Below, piece after piece: positions 1-13,300 of a DNA stretch of 64,000 nucleotides. A program made the position numbers and the translations under genes. A model generated the notes under the pieces. The model saw only the letters and a list, made by a program, of their open reading frames with translations, had not been told where the DNA came from and ran no database searches. Source of the stretch: Branchipolynoe longqiensis (lineage: Eukaryota > Annelida > Polychaeta > Phyllodocida > Polynoidae). How positions within the stretch are numbered: position 1 is the stretch's first letter; every line of letters starts with the position of its first letter. The stretch lies in contig CM059194.1 in assembly GCA_030323885.1 (NCBI GenBank), forward strand, positions 7,463,686 through 7,527,685. Direction: 5' to 3'.

Positions 1-61
1 CGATTGTGGCGCCACCTCCTGGTTCACACTGTAACTGCTACGCATCCTCACTCACTGTAGG

Positions 62-175
62 CATTATACATGCATACATACATACACATGCATATATACA
101 TGCATATATACATACATACATGCATATATACATACATACATGCATACATACATACATACATACATACATACATAG
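62..175. repeat. CATA/TGCA-type microsatellite
   Basis: Run of CATA and TACA tetranucleotides with interspersed TGCATATA. Confidence 0.9.
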
Positions 176-184
176 CCTTGTGCA

Positions 185-460
185 CCCGATCTCACAACTT
201 TCCGTATTGTCAAAGCTTTTTTCTCCATATTCTTGAATGACTTTCAGTAACACATTTACAATGAAAAATAAACACAAAACCACAAACCTATTACAGACCA
301 GTGCACCCGGCAAAAACACTATCAGTATTCTGAAAGTCATTTTCAGTATTTTTTTTCAGACTTTCAGTAATACTTTCAGTATTTGTACAGACACGATCAG
401 TAACTTTTAGTATGATACAAAATACACAAATTTCCGGAACAAAGGCCAAGTAACCGTATT
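185..460. repeat. AT-rich stretch with scattered CTTTCAGTA repeats
   Basis: Several near copies of CTTTCAGTA or TTCAGTAT lie in irregular order. No coding potential is seen. Confidence 0.5.
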
Positions 461-498
461 TCCTTTTGCAATCGCGAACAAATCCGGACAGGTCTGCA

Positions 499-550
499 TA
501 CACACACACACACACACATACATACATATACACACACACACACACACATA
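499..550. repeat. (CA)n microsatellite
   Basis: Alternating CA runs interrupted by TACATACATATA. Confidence 0.9.
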
Positions 551-1035
551 TATGAATAGGTCGTTCTCTGAAACCGGTTACCACTTATTTGGGACCATGT
601 TACAATGGCCATAGTTCTTTCTTTTTTAAATATCAAGTCAAATAATTATTATTGCCTCTGTGTATTAATTATGTTAGCAATACTACGCGTATTTAATTTA
701 TCCCACTAAATGTATCAAAAAGTAAAAATTTACATCTTTTTTCAACTTTTTTCTTGTCAGACAATTTTGTTTGCTTAACTGTAATCAATAAATTCTTATT
801 TGAATGTGTTGTGTACGTTAAAATGACGTTCTGGATTTGAGCTTAATTTCAAGTGTTAAAGTGAAATAGCTTTTTTTTCATTCAACTCTGATACATGCAC
901 AGGATGTAAACCTTCATATGAACACGGATTCTGGTATTACTTGCGATGTTTTCTGTTATTATTTTGGATCTTTTCACTTTTAGTATCCACGTCACAAATG
1001 TGCTACCCAGTTTCAGAGAAGGACCCACATATAAA
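546..1035. mobile_element. MITE with terminal inverted repeats, downstream of WWOX
   Basis: The ends are inverted copies around TTCTCTGAAAC (about 560-570) and GTTTCAGAGAA (about 1010-1020). The interior matches, in inverted orientation, sequence at 3107-3265 and 6585-6735. That makes it a second copy of the element that hosts the 3481-6558 insertion. No ORF is seen, so it is non-autonomous. Exact ends are approximate. Confidence 0.6.
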
Positions 1036-1119
1036 GCGCACCGGTCGACAAAACATAATTGCGTGCCTGTACCTCTAAGCCACCCGCAGTGTTCCGGCAT
1101 GGACACGAGGCAACTTGTG

Positions 1120-1356
1120 TCACAAATCCAACATGGCGGCACTCATGTCCAGCGCGTTGTTCTGGTTCTGGTTCTGGTTCCGGAGCATGGCGATGTCTAT
1201 GAGCATCTCGCTGGTCTTCCACAGTTTGAGGCCAGTGGCCGGGTCCAGCGCCTCGGGGCCGGGCCGGCACCGGAAGCAGTTGTTGAAGTAGCCGCCACTG
1301 ATGTCTTCCAACTCGCGCGCTGTCGCTGCGTAGACAACTGTCGCTGCGGCTTGTTT
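1120..1356 (-). CDS. WWOX: WWOX coding exon 8 (last)
   Basis: 237 nt from acceptor CCCAG to TGA, encoding [21 protein letters not shown] and the C-terminal helix region. The tail contains a small NQNQNQN run from a CTGGTT-type microsatellite on the plus strand and ends AAMLDL, slightly longer than human WWOX. No clear AATAAA was found close downstream; the 3' flank is a MITE (546-1035), so the poly(A) site may lie in mobile-element sequence. Confidence 0.94.
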   Translation of the reverse strand, partial: KQAAATVVYAATARELEDISGGYFNNCFRCRPGPEALDPATGLKLWKTSEMLIDIAMLRNQNQNQNNALDMSAAMLDL

Positions 1357-4300
1357 CTGGGAATTGAGTGGGAAAAATGCAACAATACAGCAAAACTAAC
1401 ACACAAATACTATTTACTGTACAAACTAACATACATATAATATTTACCATAAAGGCGGTGCGGGGGTGCAGGGGGCTGTGGACTGAGCACCTTCCCACGC
1501 GTGTCAATAACTAGACTGGCCTCATTCAGGTAGTGATTTACAGTCACCTCAAAATAACCCTAGGTTGTTTAAAAACCCAAAAACCCAACGCACAGCAAAA
1601 TTCACATAGCTACAAAGAGGGATGGTTAAGTCCCAGTCACAATACAGCTTGTGACCAAAGAACCCACCACCTTGCGACCAAAGAACCCACCACCTTGCAA
1701 CCAAAGCAATGGTCACTGACCTCTGAGTGACCATTTGGTCACAAGGAGGCTTTAGTCCCGTAACTGCAACCTCCTCGCAACCAAAATGGTCACACGGCGG
1801 TCAGTGACCATTGAGGACCATTATGCGACCACCCCTTTTTTTGTGGTCGCAAGCAGTAGTGTGACTGGGGTATTCACGACTGTCCCTTCCCACATGACTC
1901 CGATGCTGACCTTTGACTTGGCGAAGGGGCGAACGATGGTGTACAGGACACGCCACCCCCACCAGTGGCGGGGTAGGCCGGTGGCCACCATGTTCCCGGG
2001 GTGCACCGCGGCACACATGACCCCCAGGTGGCTGAGCCGCGCGTGCAGCTGGCGCATGAGCAGAACGAGGCACAGCTTGGACTGGTTGTAGGCGAGGATT
2101 GGCCGGTAGCTGGTGTGAGGCGGGTTCAGCTTGTCCTTGGAGAGAGTGCTCAGGTTCAAGTCTGTGAACCTGCGGATGGAAAAATATAAAAAAACAACGC
2201 CTGTAAAGCACATTGATTTTTATCATCGGCTATTGGACGTCAAACATATGGTCATTCTGGCATATTTCTTTATAGGCTATTCTTTCCGATAAGCAGCAAG
2301 GGGTCTTTTATATGCACTTTCCCACAGACAGAAGAGCACTGGATGGACCAATCATGCTAAGATCATGTGGGATTTATAACCGAATGACGGCCCACTTCCG
2401 GTGTAGCTAATTGTGGGATTCTGACCCTGGTCGAGCGTCATGTCAGGTAGCAACAAGTATCCTTGTTGTGTAAGTCATTGGTTTGAGTCAGTCAAGGTTC
2501 AAACCCACGACCTCCCACATGGGAAGCCAGTCAGCGTTGTGACTGATTCAGCCATTCTACCTGGCTGAGTGTAAGGACAAAGACTAATTGTCTGAAATTA
2601 AGATCTCCCCATCTATTAAATGGATGTACTTAACACCATGTGTATGCAGGTATTGCAGGTATAGCAATACCTCAGGGAGTTTGACGCCCCTGCCTTGCAG
2701 AGTTGTAAGCCACTGCCTTGTGGTACAGGTTCTTGACAGAACCGAAGGCTAAGGGAGCAAACACTAAACAGAAAACCATGTCACTGTGGCAGCATTAAGG
2801 GCGGTTGATGTATGGAATTCCCAACATCTCCCGACCAGCCACTTCAGGGACAAATAGTTTTGCGCCTGTCTTGACATGTTCTTGCCGGTGTGAAACCTCT
2901 ATTTGCTCCCCGAGAGAGTGCCGCTGGTAACTTGCAAAAGCCAGCAGCACTTCAACACTTTTGCAGGCAGCATTCATGAAATGTTTAAGACCGACTCATG
3001 GACGCAACTCTCACAGCAGAGAGCTAAATGGAGAGCGGCAGTCAAGTAATGAAAGCAGTCTTTGTCGCATCGCGACCGACAGCATGATGATGATGACTTA
3101 ACACCCAAGTGTATATATGCGTCATTCTCTGAAACCAAAAGTGAAAATCTTCCAAATAATAGTGGAGACAACATTCCTAATAATAGCAGAATCCATGTTT
3201 ATATGAAGGTTTTAAATGTTGTGCATATGTCAGAGTTGAGAAAAAGCTATTTCACTTTTTGATTTTGATATTATACAAATTGAGCAATATGTTAATATCA
3301 CTCATGTAATATTGGAATTAAAGACGCATCCAAAACATCATTTTAACAGACGACAACGTCAAACAAGATTTGACTGAATACAGTTAAGCAAACAAGATTA
3401 TGTCTTATGAAGAAAAAGTTGTTAAAAGTTTGGCTAACTACATGATGTTGATGTGTAAACTTTCACTTTAGCATAAAATTGGTCGTAATGCGAAGCATTA
3501 CGTTTGATGCGTGGAAAGGAAGAGACCCTCCCCTGCCCCGGGCTGTCGCGCTGCGCTCTCACCTCACCCGACGCCGCCGCGCGCCGCTCCCTCCCCCGCC
3601 CCCCTGTCGCGCAGCATTCGCGCCTCACCCGACGCCCGCTGCTCACCGCCTCTCGCCCTCCCCTGGGCCGGCAGCATTCACACCTCACCTGCTGTCGCCC
3701 GTCCCCCTCCCCTTATAAGGCCGCCCGCCGGCCTCCCTCAGGCACTCGCCCTCGTGCCGCCTTCCAGCTCTATTCCATTTTTCTTTGGCCTTCACCTCCT
3801 CTACTGCTCCACCTCGGACCGCCGCTCCTCCTCGGACCGATCCATCATGCCCGGGCACGGAAAAGGGAAAAGCCGGAAGAGCACCAGGACCACCGTCATG
3901 GCCACGCCAGGGCCCTCCTCGGGCGCGCCAGAAGGCTCCGCACCCTCCACGGCCCCGGCGTCACCCTCGGCGCCCTCGGGCCGCCCCCTCAGCGACACGG
4001 CCGCCATCCTGGAGGCGATCAGCCGGCTCGCCACCCGCGTGGAAGCCGTCGAGAACGGGGTCGCCCGAGGAGCCCCGGACAGCCCCCAGCCCGCATCAAG
4101 ACGGGAGGCCGCCTACACCCTGCCGCCCCCCCCCAGCGCCTCGGGCCCACGCCGCGACCGGGAGCCGACCCCCGCCCCGCCTCAAGCGACTCTGCCCGGG
4201 GCGGTACATCCACAGTACGAGGGGTACAGCCGCCTCGCCGCCGCCCCGGTACCGCCTACCGCCAGGAGACGGTGGAGCACAGCCCAGCATCCGCGGCCGA

Positions 4301-7300
4301 CGCAGTCCACGAGATCCTGGCCTCCGCCGAGGCGCAGCACACCGTCCGGCGCCGAGGTATCCCCTCAGATTACGTCTTCCCGTCCGACCTGGTGGAGAGG
4401 GGGCCGGGACGGAAGCCGGTGAAACTGGGTGAGGCCACCAAGGACGAGTATCACCTCGCCCTCCTCACCCTGGTCAGCCACCCCTCCTTCCCCGCATATC
4501 TCTCTCCAGGGCCTCCACCACCACCACCTCACCATCATGAGGGACAACCTCGTCCACCCGTGGCCGACCGTCCGCCGGTACTCAGAGACCATCTTCTCAT
4601 GGATCGCGGACGGGAGGCTCCCCCAAGGGTGGCACGACCCCGTGGCCCTCAACGCGCTCCGAGTGGACAACATGCTGAGGACGGACTCCCTCACCACGCC
4701 CCCCCCCCCCCCCCCCCCCCCGGCAATACCAGCTCCCCGAGGCGAGGATTGGGCCCGAGGCGCACACCTGCCCCGGCCCCAAGTCGACACCCGCACCGCC
4801 TACGATAGGCACGCTCACGGGGCCCCCTGCCCCGCTTGGAACCGCGATCCCGCCTCGTGCGATCGGGCCCCCGTCGGGGAGGCCCACGGCGAGGTGGGAG
4901 ACAGGCACCGGCACGTCTGTGCATATTGCGCCAACGTACGGCGCATATTAACTATGCACAGCGAGGCCGGATGCCTCACCAAGCAAGCCCGTGAGCGCCA
5001 GACCCCGGCCGCCTCGGCGGATTTTTGATCCGCCGCCCCCCCCCCCCCCCCCCCGGCCGGCCCGGGGGGCCCTTCCCGGCGCCTCACCCTCACCACTGCC
5101 GACAGCCCCGCGACTTCCACCGACAACCTCCCAGCGACCACTGATCGCACCGCCGCCCAGTCAGAGCCGGGGATCATCACCTCGGACCTCACGCCTCAGC
5201 CCACAGCCCAGCCCAGCCTCACGAGGAACCCTCTGCCGATGCCACAGCCGCCGACCCTCACGACACCGCCTTCGACCATCACGACCACCGACAACCCCTC
5301 AGCGACCACCGATCGAAACGCCGCCCAGACGGAGCCGGGGATCATCACCTCGCACCTCACACCTCAGACGACACAGCCCAGCCTCACGAGGGACCCTCCC
5401 CAGACAGCCCAGCCGCCGACCCTCACGACACCGCCTTCGCGAACCCGCCCGACCCGACCCCGACTCCCACCCCGCCCAGCCCTGAGGAGTTCGCTGCCCC
5501 CCTGCTCGACCCTCGCCGGACCTCCTCCCCCCAGGCCTCAGGAGCGGGCCTCCCCCTTTTTTTGGCCGCCCGCTCCCCCTCCACCTAGGCCCCGGACCCT
5601 CCTCTCACCCAGACCTCCATCTCCGGGCCCCCGCCTCGGGCACCCCGTGCCCCCGCCTCGGGCACGCCTCGAGCCCTCTCCTACTCTTTGGTGGAGGGCT
5701 CCTCGGCACCCCCTCACTGAACATCTACAGACATTTGACTCTGCCTGAACTCTATTATTTACCCTGTACATTTCCCTGTTGCCCCTCATGAGCCCTATCA
5801 TCGCATTGCTCCTTATGAGCCCCTTTTATTGTTGCTATCATTGCATTGCTCCTCATGAGCCTCTCTCTTCCTCTGTATACTCTGTTCTGAGGCGTCAAAT
5901 AAACGCCTTTCTTTCCACCCCCGCCTTGCCCTTCTTCCTTTTCGCGCATCGGTCGTAATGCGAAGCATTACGTTTGATGCGAGGAAAGGAAGAGACCCCC
6001 CCCCCGCCCCGGGCTGTCGCGCTGCGCTCTCACCTCACCCGACGCCGCCGCGCGCCGCTCCCTCCCCCGCCCCCCTGTCGCGCAGCATTCGCGCCTCACC
6101 CGACGCCCGCTGCTCACCGCCTCTCGCCCTCCCCGGGCCGGCAGCATTCACACCTCACCTGCTGTCGCCCGTCCCCCTCCCCTTATAAGGCCGCCCGTCG
6201 GCCTCCCTCAGGCACTCGCCCTCCTGCCGCCTTCCAGCTCTATTCCATTTTTCTCCACCCACCAACCCATCTCTTTCTCTTATGTCTTTCTCTTTCAGCG
6301 GTGGAGGGCTCCTCGGCACCCCCTCACTGAACATCTAGACATTTGACTCTGCCTGAACTCTATTATTTACCCTGTACATTTCCCTGTTGCTCCTCATGAG
6401 CCCTATCATCGCATTGCTCCTTATGAGCCCCTTTTATTGTTGCTATCATTGCATTGCTCCTCATGAGCCTCTCTCTTCCTCTGTATACTCTGTTCTGAGG
6501 CGTCAAATAAACGCCTTTCTTTCCACCCCCGCCTTGCCCTTCTTCCTTTTCGCGCATCATACAAGCATAATTTTGATATCTTTTGTGGGATAAATTAAAT
6601 ATATGTAGTATTGCTAACATGCTTAGCAAACAGAGGCACCAATAATTATTTGGCTTGCTATCAAAAAAAGAATTAATTACCACCATCATAACATGTAACC
6701 CAGATTTAGAGAATGGCCCAGATACAAAAATGGCGTGCAAGAATGCAATGGTACTTTTATTATCCGCGGTAACTAAATACTCCAAGAAATTACCATTTTA
6801 CATTTTGCTTAATTCTTAATTATTGAATTATTTCAAATTCTCATTTGCATAATAAAATTCATAAGTAACAGCACATTCTACAATATAGAAATATATTTCT
6901 AGTCATATATCTAAACAGGTTAGTGAGGTGCTAACGTTAAACAAAGTGTTAGTTTCAAATGTTATTTTTAATGTATTTCACCTGTGTGACTCTGACGTCA
7001 CTATGACGACGCGAGCAGTCTTTGACGTCACCAGGAGTTCCATGAAGAGCTGTGCTAGGTAGAAGTGACCGAGGTAGTTCACTTGGAATGTGTGTTCATA
7101 GCCGTCTTCAGTGATGGAGTAGGGAACTGAGAACACCCCGGCATTCAGCACCAGTATGTGCAGCGGCCTGGTAGGAAACACGCAGTCGCGCTTAGTAGTC
7201 AACCGGATAAACATGTACAGTGCAGCACCACATATAGGTTAACTTGACATACATGTACAGCATAGAGGTCAACTTGACACACATGTTCAACACAACACCA

Positions 7301-10300
7301 CATATAGACAAAGACCCTATAATACTAAGACGGCTCACTCCCTATCTCTCCCATGGTAATGTAAATTTCGCAGTGCTACCTTGTGGTGGGTTTGATCAGC
7401 CCGGCTGCTGGTTGGTGTTTCACATGTATATACATACAATTATATTATACATGAGATAGGTAAGTATGAATACACATCAATATGAAATTGCTATGAACAA
7501 ATACACATCATCATCATCAGCATCATCATCGCCATCATCACACATCTTTCACATTCATATATACATATAATATAGCACCTGTTTAACCAAGAGAACAGCC
7601 AGCGCGCCAAGTGGTGGGTTTGATCATTTTGATTACACAGTACAGGCTGAGTGAGCCGTCTTAGTATTATAGGGTCTTTGATATAGATCAACTTGACATA
7701 CATGCACAATGTAGCACCACATATAGGTCAACTTGACACACATGCACAACACAGCACTACATATAGGTCAACTTGACATACATGTACAGCAGAGCACCAC
7801 ATTGAAGTCAACTTGACATACATGTACCACTCAACACCACATACAGGTCAACTTGACATACATGCTTGGCGCAGCACAACATATAGGTCAACTTGACCTA
7901 CAAAGGTCAACATGACATGCATATACAGCACATCACCTACCAAGGTCAACCACCACCTAGAGGTCAACTTGACACACACAGACCCGCATACCTATCAACC
8001 CAACGGCAGAAAAAAAGAAGCACTTTGGCTCAGTCCAAAATATATTTTTCTGTTAAAAAAAACTAAACTAAACGAAAAGAAAACAACAAAATAGCTTAAA
8101 AAAAACACGGTTTCTGCCTAGAACCACTCAAGCATCGCTAATTTAATATCCTCCCAAAAGAAACCCTTCTGTTGCATAAAATCAATGGTTCTAGAGGTAA
8201 GAATATTCTTAAATATGTGGAATCAAATCTATTAAAGATGTTAAAGGCAGAATATGCTGGGAAATAACACTGAAGGGACCATTACTGCGGGAATCGAACG
8301 TTTCAGCATACGCTGATAGTGCTGCATCATTTGAACAATGTATTAGCATACACAGATAGTGCTGCTGGATTGCAGGAATCGCGGAAATCCGTGAAATCAC
8401 AGATATCTTTCATCCCTGAATATTGGGCAGTATGGCATAGACCATGGCGGGTGTCAGACGACTGCTTTGTGCCCATCATACTACCCACCCTTTGAGTTAA
8501 AGTTGCATAGTCCGATGGTTTTGAGCTTTTATGATATTCTGAGATAAACATTAGGTTGATCGCTATAGTCTACCTTACCTTAGTTTGAAGTAACTATTAC
8601 ATTAAATGACTAATCTTTGAGATATTTAAAGTGCAAACATCAGCAAATAATTTTGGCAAGCATGCCGAAACTCTTAACACCATAAGCTTCTGCAATAATG
8701 GGTTCTATTAAATTACAACAGTATTCCCTTTCTATCTGCCGACAAATGTTTAATAAGTGCACTAGTATCTAAGTTAAATATGTAGAATCAAATCTAGATA
8801 GTTGTTTTGGTTTTGAAAAATAGATATTTTCATCGCACTACGCAGCTTTAAGAACCCTGTATCTGTGTACTGACAAAATGTCAGGCGCAAACTATCGCTT
8901 AGTTACCAATGGCGACTGAGGTAATTCTTGAAGAACTCGAATACACTTGTGAGTGAGGCTAGGTCACACAGCATCGCCTCCAGTTTAGCCTGCGGCCGCT
9001 CCTTCCGGATTGTCTTGATTGCGGTGTTTGCGGCTTTCATGTTGCGGGCTGCGATGACTATGTGTGCACCATGCAGGGCCAGTGACCGCACCGTCTCATA
9101 CCCTGGAAGTAATGGGACCACATCTTGACATCTGATAATATGCCAGTTCTGAGATGCTAAACCTGTTGCATAGACAGCCCAAAGTGGCCAAATATTGTTG
9201 GCATATTCTAGGGTACCAGACCTGTTGGCCTATTCAGTAGAGTGTATGTGTCTCAACAACAACAAAAAGTTTGTTTTATTTAACAACACCTCAAGAGCAC
9301 TTAGATTCTGATCATCGGCTATTCGATGTCAAACATATGGTCATTCTGACATATTTCTTTGGAGGAAACCTGCTGCCGCCAGATAGGCTAGTCTTTCCGA
9401 TAAGCAACAAGGGGTCATTCATATGCACTTTCCCACAGACAGGACAGCACATACCACATCCTTTGATGAACCAGTTGTGGACCACTGGTTGGAATGGAAA
9501 ATATCCCAAACTGCAAATGTGTCCACCAAGCAGGATCGATAGTATGACCCACACCTTCACAGGTAGACGTGCTACCGCCTGAGCTACGTCCCGCTCCATG
9601 TATGCGTCTTGTGCGGAAGGTCTGGAATTCAATTTCTGGTCGAGTCAAACCAATGACGTACAAAATTGATACTTGTTGCTTCATAGCCTGGTGCTCAGCA
9701 TTACTAGGATAGGCTAAGGACTGGTTAGCTCAATATCAGGATAACGTGCCTGTGGGATATCGGGTCATGGTGTCAGCAGCCCGCTCTCTCAGTAGGGCAG
9801 CACTATAAACTACCATAAGTGCAGTCTTTGAGATATCAGTACTCAGGACTATTCTAGTAAATGCAGAGCGCCAGGCTAGGTAGCAACAAGTATCAATTTT
9901 ATAAGTCATTGGTTTAACTCGACCGGACATTAAACTCCCAATCTCCTGCATGCGCTCTGCCAATTCGGCCATCATGTCCGGTCGAGGTTAGTGGTATTAA
10001 AGGTAATGCTAATATACTTTTTACTTCTTTTTTTAAAAAAATTTCTTATTATATAGTGTAGTAGTCTGCACTGACCTACTACAGTGTTATTCCTATAGTA
10101 TTAGTAATGTATATCTGTTATTTTAACTCAGGAAAGCGCCTCATAAGTATTGTACCTCTGCATTCATCTTTTTCATGTGATACATTACTGATATAAATAT
10201 CAACTGGTATGTACAATGATCATGTGGAAATAAATATTTTGTGTTGTGTAACTAGTTACGGAAATATTATTCGAGCAGAGTATCGGTTAGTCGTTGGTCA

Positions 10301-13300
10301 AACGCTCCGGTGGCCAGTGCAGCTCTCACGTTTAGGCAGCACTGTGCTGCTTTGATGTTGGGGGCCGCCCACAGGGCTGCCCGCATCCGGTTACTGCAGC
10401 TCGCCAGTCCACCTGCGGCTCCAATACACTGTATCTGCCTCCAGTCGGCAGGAAAATTTGCTTGGTTCGGACGTGAGCTCTGCCGTGAGCTGTGCCGCGT
10501 CCGTGTGCTACAACAGCCGGACACCTGCCGGGTTGTGCGTGACGTGAATTGTAGTCACATGCTAGCTGGTGCGACGGGGTACCAGTACCAATATGGGTGT
10601 GGAAGTATGTCAAGGCTATGGCGATGAGCATGAAGCGCCACGAGGGGCGAAATGTAAAGTGATAAAAGCTAAAGTCGCGAGGCACCCGATGAAAGTAGAA
10701 CAATGTGAAGAAGATGAAACACAAGGTGCGTTCGGAGGGATCGACGAGGCAACAGAAAAGATACGGGCTATCTCAATAAGTGAGGCGATTGAGACGAGAG
10801 CAGCACGAAAAGCTATAAGCTTGGTAGAGGTGGAAGCGGACGAAGAAGAGCTGGAATTACGTCGAAGACTAGCACAGAGAGTGCTAGAGAGGCGTAAGGC
10901 AAAGTTGCGGGCAGAGCTGGAAAGGGCGCTCAGTACTGATGAGGAAGAAAACGAACACGATCAGGTATCGAGATCGCGGAAGAAGAGGAAGGAAAAGAGG
11001 AAGACGAAAAAGAAGGTGGGCAAGACCAAGAAGCACAGCAGGGAGGAGGAGGCCGGGATTGACCCCGACACAAGCCCAAGCAGTGATTCATCGTCGAGCT
11101 CATCAACTGAATCATCCGACACAGACAGTAGGAGAGAGAGGAGCCGGGAAAGGAGGAGGCGTCGCCGCAAAAAGCGCAGTAAGTTTGCCCTGGACAAATA
11201 CACAAAGGGAAGAAAAAATGTAAACAAGCTAAACTTTAATGAACTGATGTATGCGGCCTGTCTGTGGGGATCGAAGAGGGCGAAGAAGTCTGAGATGGAT
11301 ATGGAAGCGGTGATGGGCTATATGGGGCACTTGGCATATATGTGCATGCACGCCATAACTAATAATTACTCGGACGAGGCGTACAGGGGGTACGATAGAG
11401 CTATCAGAGAAAAGGCAAAGGTGAAGGGGCTGTGATCATTCAAGATGGGAGATAACGGTCTCTCACTACTCCATTTCAACATGGATAACTCTAGATCGTA
11501 CAAGGAAGGGAAGAAACAGAGGACAACTTATAGTAAGGGAGAGAATGAGGGCAGAGCGAGCACGGTGCAGAAGGTGAAAGGGTCATGTTTCGCACATAAC
11601 TACAACAAAGAGGGGTGTACGCGGGAAAAGTGCTCATGGGATCACCATTGCCTAACATGCCGTAGCAAGAGTCATGTGGCGGAGGCGTGCCCGCAGAAAA
11701 AATTCTGACTTTCCAAAAAAGGTTGCTTGGGGGGCGGTGTGTGTGCGGGAAGCGGGGGAGAGAGCATGTGCAGTGAGTTGGCGCCAATTGGGGGGGATTA
11801 CGTCGGTAATCCCTCTGATGCATTCGACATCGGGCGGGCTAAGCGCTGTGCATACACAGAGGAAGGGACGGAAGGTGCAGCGACAAACAACAAGGGGATT
11901 AGTGCACGTCCACAACCGCCGGATCAAAGTGGCGCTCGGCCAACCCCCCCTGGCGGGGATCTCGTGTCTGAGACCGCTGGGGGCTGCATACACATACAAC
12001 AGACAGGCAATAACAAAAAGGAAGGAAGGGGTGGCCGCACCTCGGGTGACGACAGGGCGTCGCCCATAGAACTGAAAAACCAAAACGAGGATTGGTTCAG
12101 GGTTATCGGACACGATGCAACAGGTACCGAAGGGGGCGACCGGGTCTGCACGCTGTGGGTAGTCGACACGGACAGCTACCTCAGCTGCAATCAATTGTAC
12201 ATTGACATCTTTTATGCTTGCATTAATGGTTCATGTGGATGGGTCCACACGATTGATGGGGCCCTGGCTCAAATAAAACCTTGTCGTGTCTTCGCTGAAT
12301 GTTTCTGTAATGGCGATGTTGATCCTGATTGGGAATATGTGCTGCGGGGTGTGTGCTTCGGTTTCAGAGTCATTGACGAGTCATGTGACAGTACATATAA
12401 TAAAGCAAACTACGGGTCCATAAGTACGGGTGACATCGGGGTTGAGATGTGCGGTAGGTTACAGGTCGAAATAGACCACCACATGTTGACTATCGTTGAT
12501 AAACCATGTTCATGTATCCATGGCCTGGGTGCTGTACCTAAAGGCCATGACGACTTCAGAGCCATAGTGGACTGCTCGAGCCCGGATGGCAGCTGTGTCA
12601 ATGATCATACCCAAGGCTGTCGGGCCAACTTTTGCTATAATTCTGTGGCATCGGTCACGGAACTATTGCAGGTGGGGGATTATTTAGCTACGGTCGACAT
12701 AAGTAATGCATACAGTGCAGTGAACATCCACCCGACTTCCAGGGAGAAGCAGGGTTTGGCGTGGGATTTTGGCGAGGGTACGGTCTACCTAAGGGACAAC
12801 CGCCTCTGTATGGGTCTGAGCAGCAGCCCGTACGTATTCTCAAAGTTGAGCGACATGGTGGTGCGTTGTATGGTAAGGGAGGGCTACCCAGACTGCATTA
12901 ATTACCTTGACGACTTCTGCGTGGTAGCACGATCAGAACGCGGATGCAGGGAGGCTCAATGGGCCCTGGTAAGAATATTACGTAGGCTAGGGTTCTACGT
13001 GAGCTACAAGAAACTTGTATGTCCGGGCCAGGTGATACGCTTCCTTGGGATAGACATCGATACAACATTGATGGAACTGAGACTGCCGTTAGACAAACTA
13101 GAAAGATTACAGATACTACTGCACGGTTTCCTGCGTAGGAGGAAAGCGTCAAAAAAGGAACTCGAGAGCCTGGCGGGAGTGCTAGCGCACTGCTGCAAGG
13201 TAATCCATGGTGGTAGGACTTTCTCACGCAGATTATACGATCTAGTTGCCTCAGCAAAAAAGAGCACGCACAAAGTCAGGCTAAACGAGTTCAGGAGGGA

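Larger units (their letters stand above)
3481..6558 (+). mobile_element. Compact YR-type retroelement with split direct repeats (A1-gag-B1-A2-B2)
   Basis: Four blocks define it: A1 3481-3784, B1 5690-5950, A2 5951-6254, B2 6300-6558. A1 and A2 are both 304 bp and almost identical; B1 and B2 differ mainly by a 2-nt deletion. The order A1-internal-B1-A2-B2 is the split-direct-repeat layout of Ngaro/PAT YR retrotransposons, not an LTR layout. The internal region (1.9 kb) holds only a broken gag-like ORF with a Cys/His motif; no reverse transcriptase or recombinase is seen. A carries a TATA-like CTTATAAGG (3712-3720) and begins with a palindrome CGTAATGC-GAA-GCATTACG. B carries AATAAA (about 5897). 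It is very GC/C-rich, unlike its AT-rich surroundings. It is probably non-autonomous and mobilised by a relative. Sense is opposite to WWOX. Confidence 0.75.
3107..6740. mobile_element. MITE (same family as 546-1035) split by a retroelement
   Basis: Left part 3107-3480 and right part 6559-6740 together resemble the 546-1035 MITE in inverted orientation. Outer ends share TTCTCTGAAACC (left) and the inverse of ATTTAGAGAATGG (right). The retroelement at 3481-6558 inserted between TTTAGCATAAAATT and AGCATAATTTTGAT. Lies in WWOX intron 6. Confidence 0.55.

Noticed and set aside
3481..6558. Interpretation as an LTR retrotransposon with a target duplication AGCATAA
   Set aside because: A and B blocks are never contiguous at the left end, so there is no 5' LTR. 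The AGCATAA similarity at the flanks is imperfect and may pre-date insertion.
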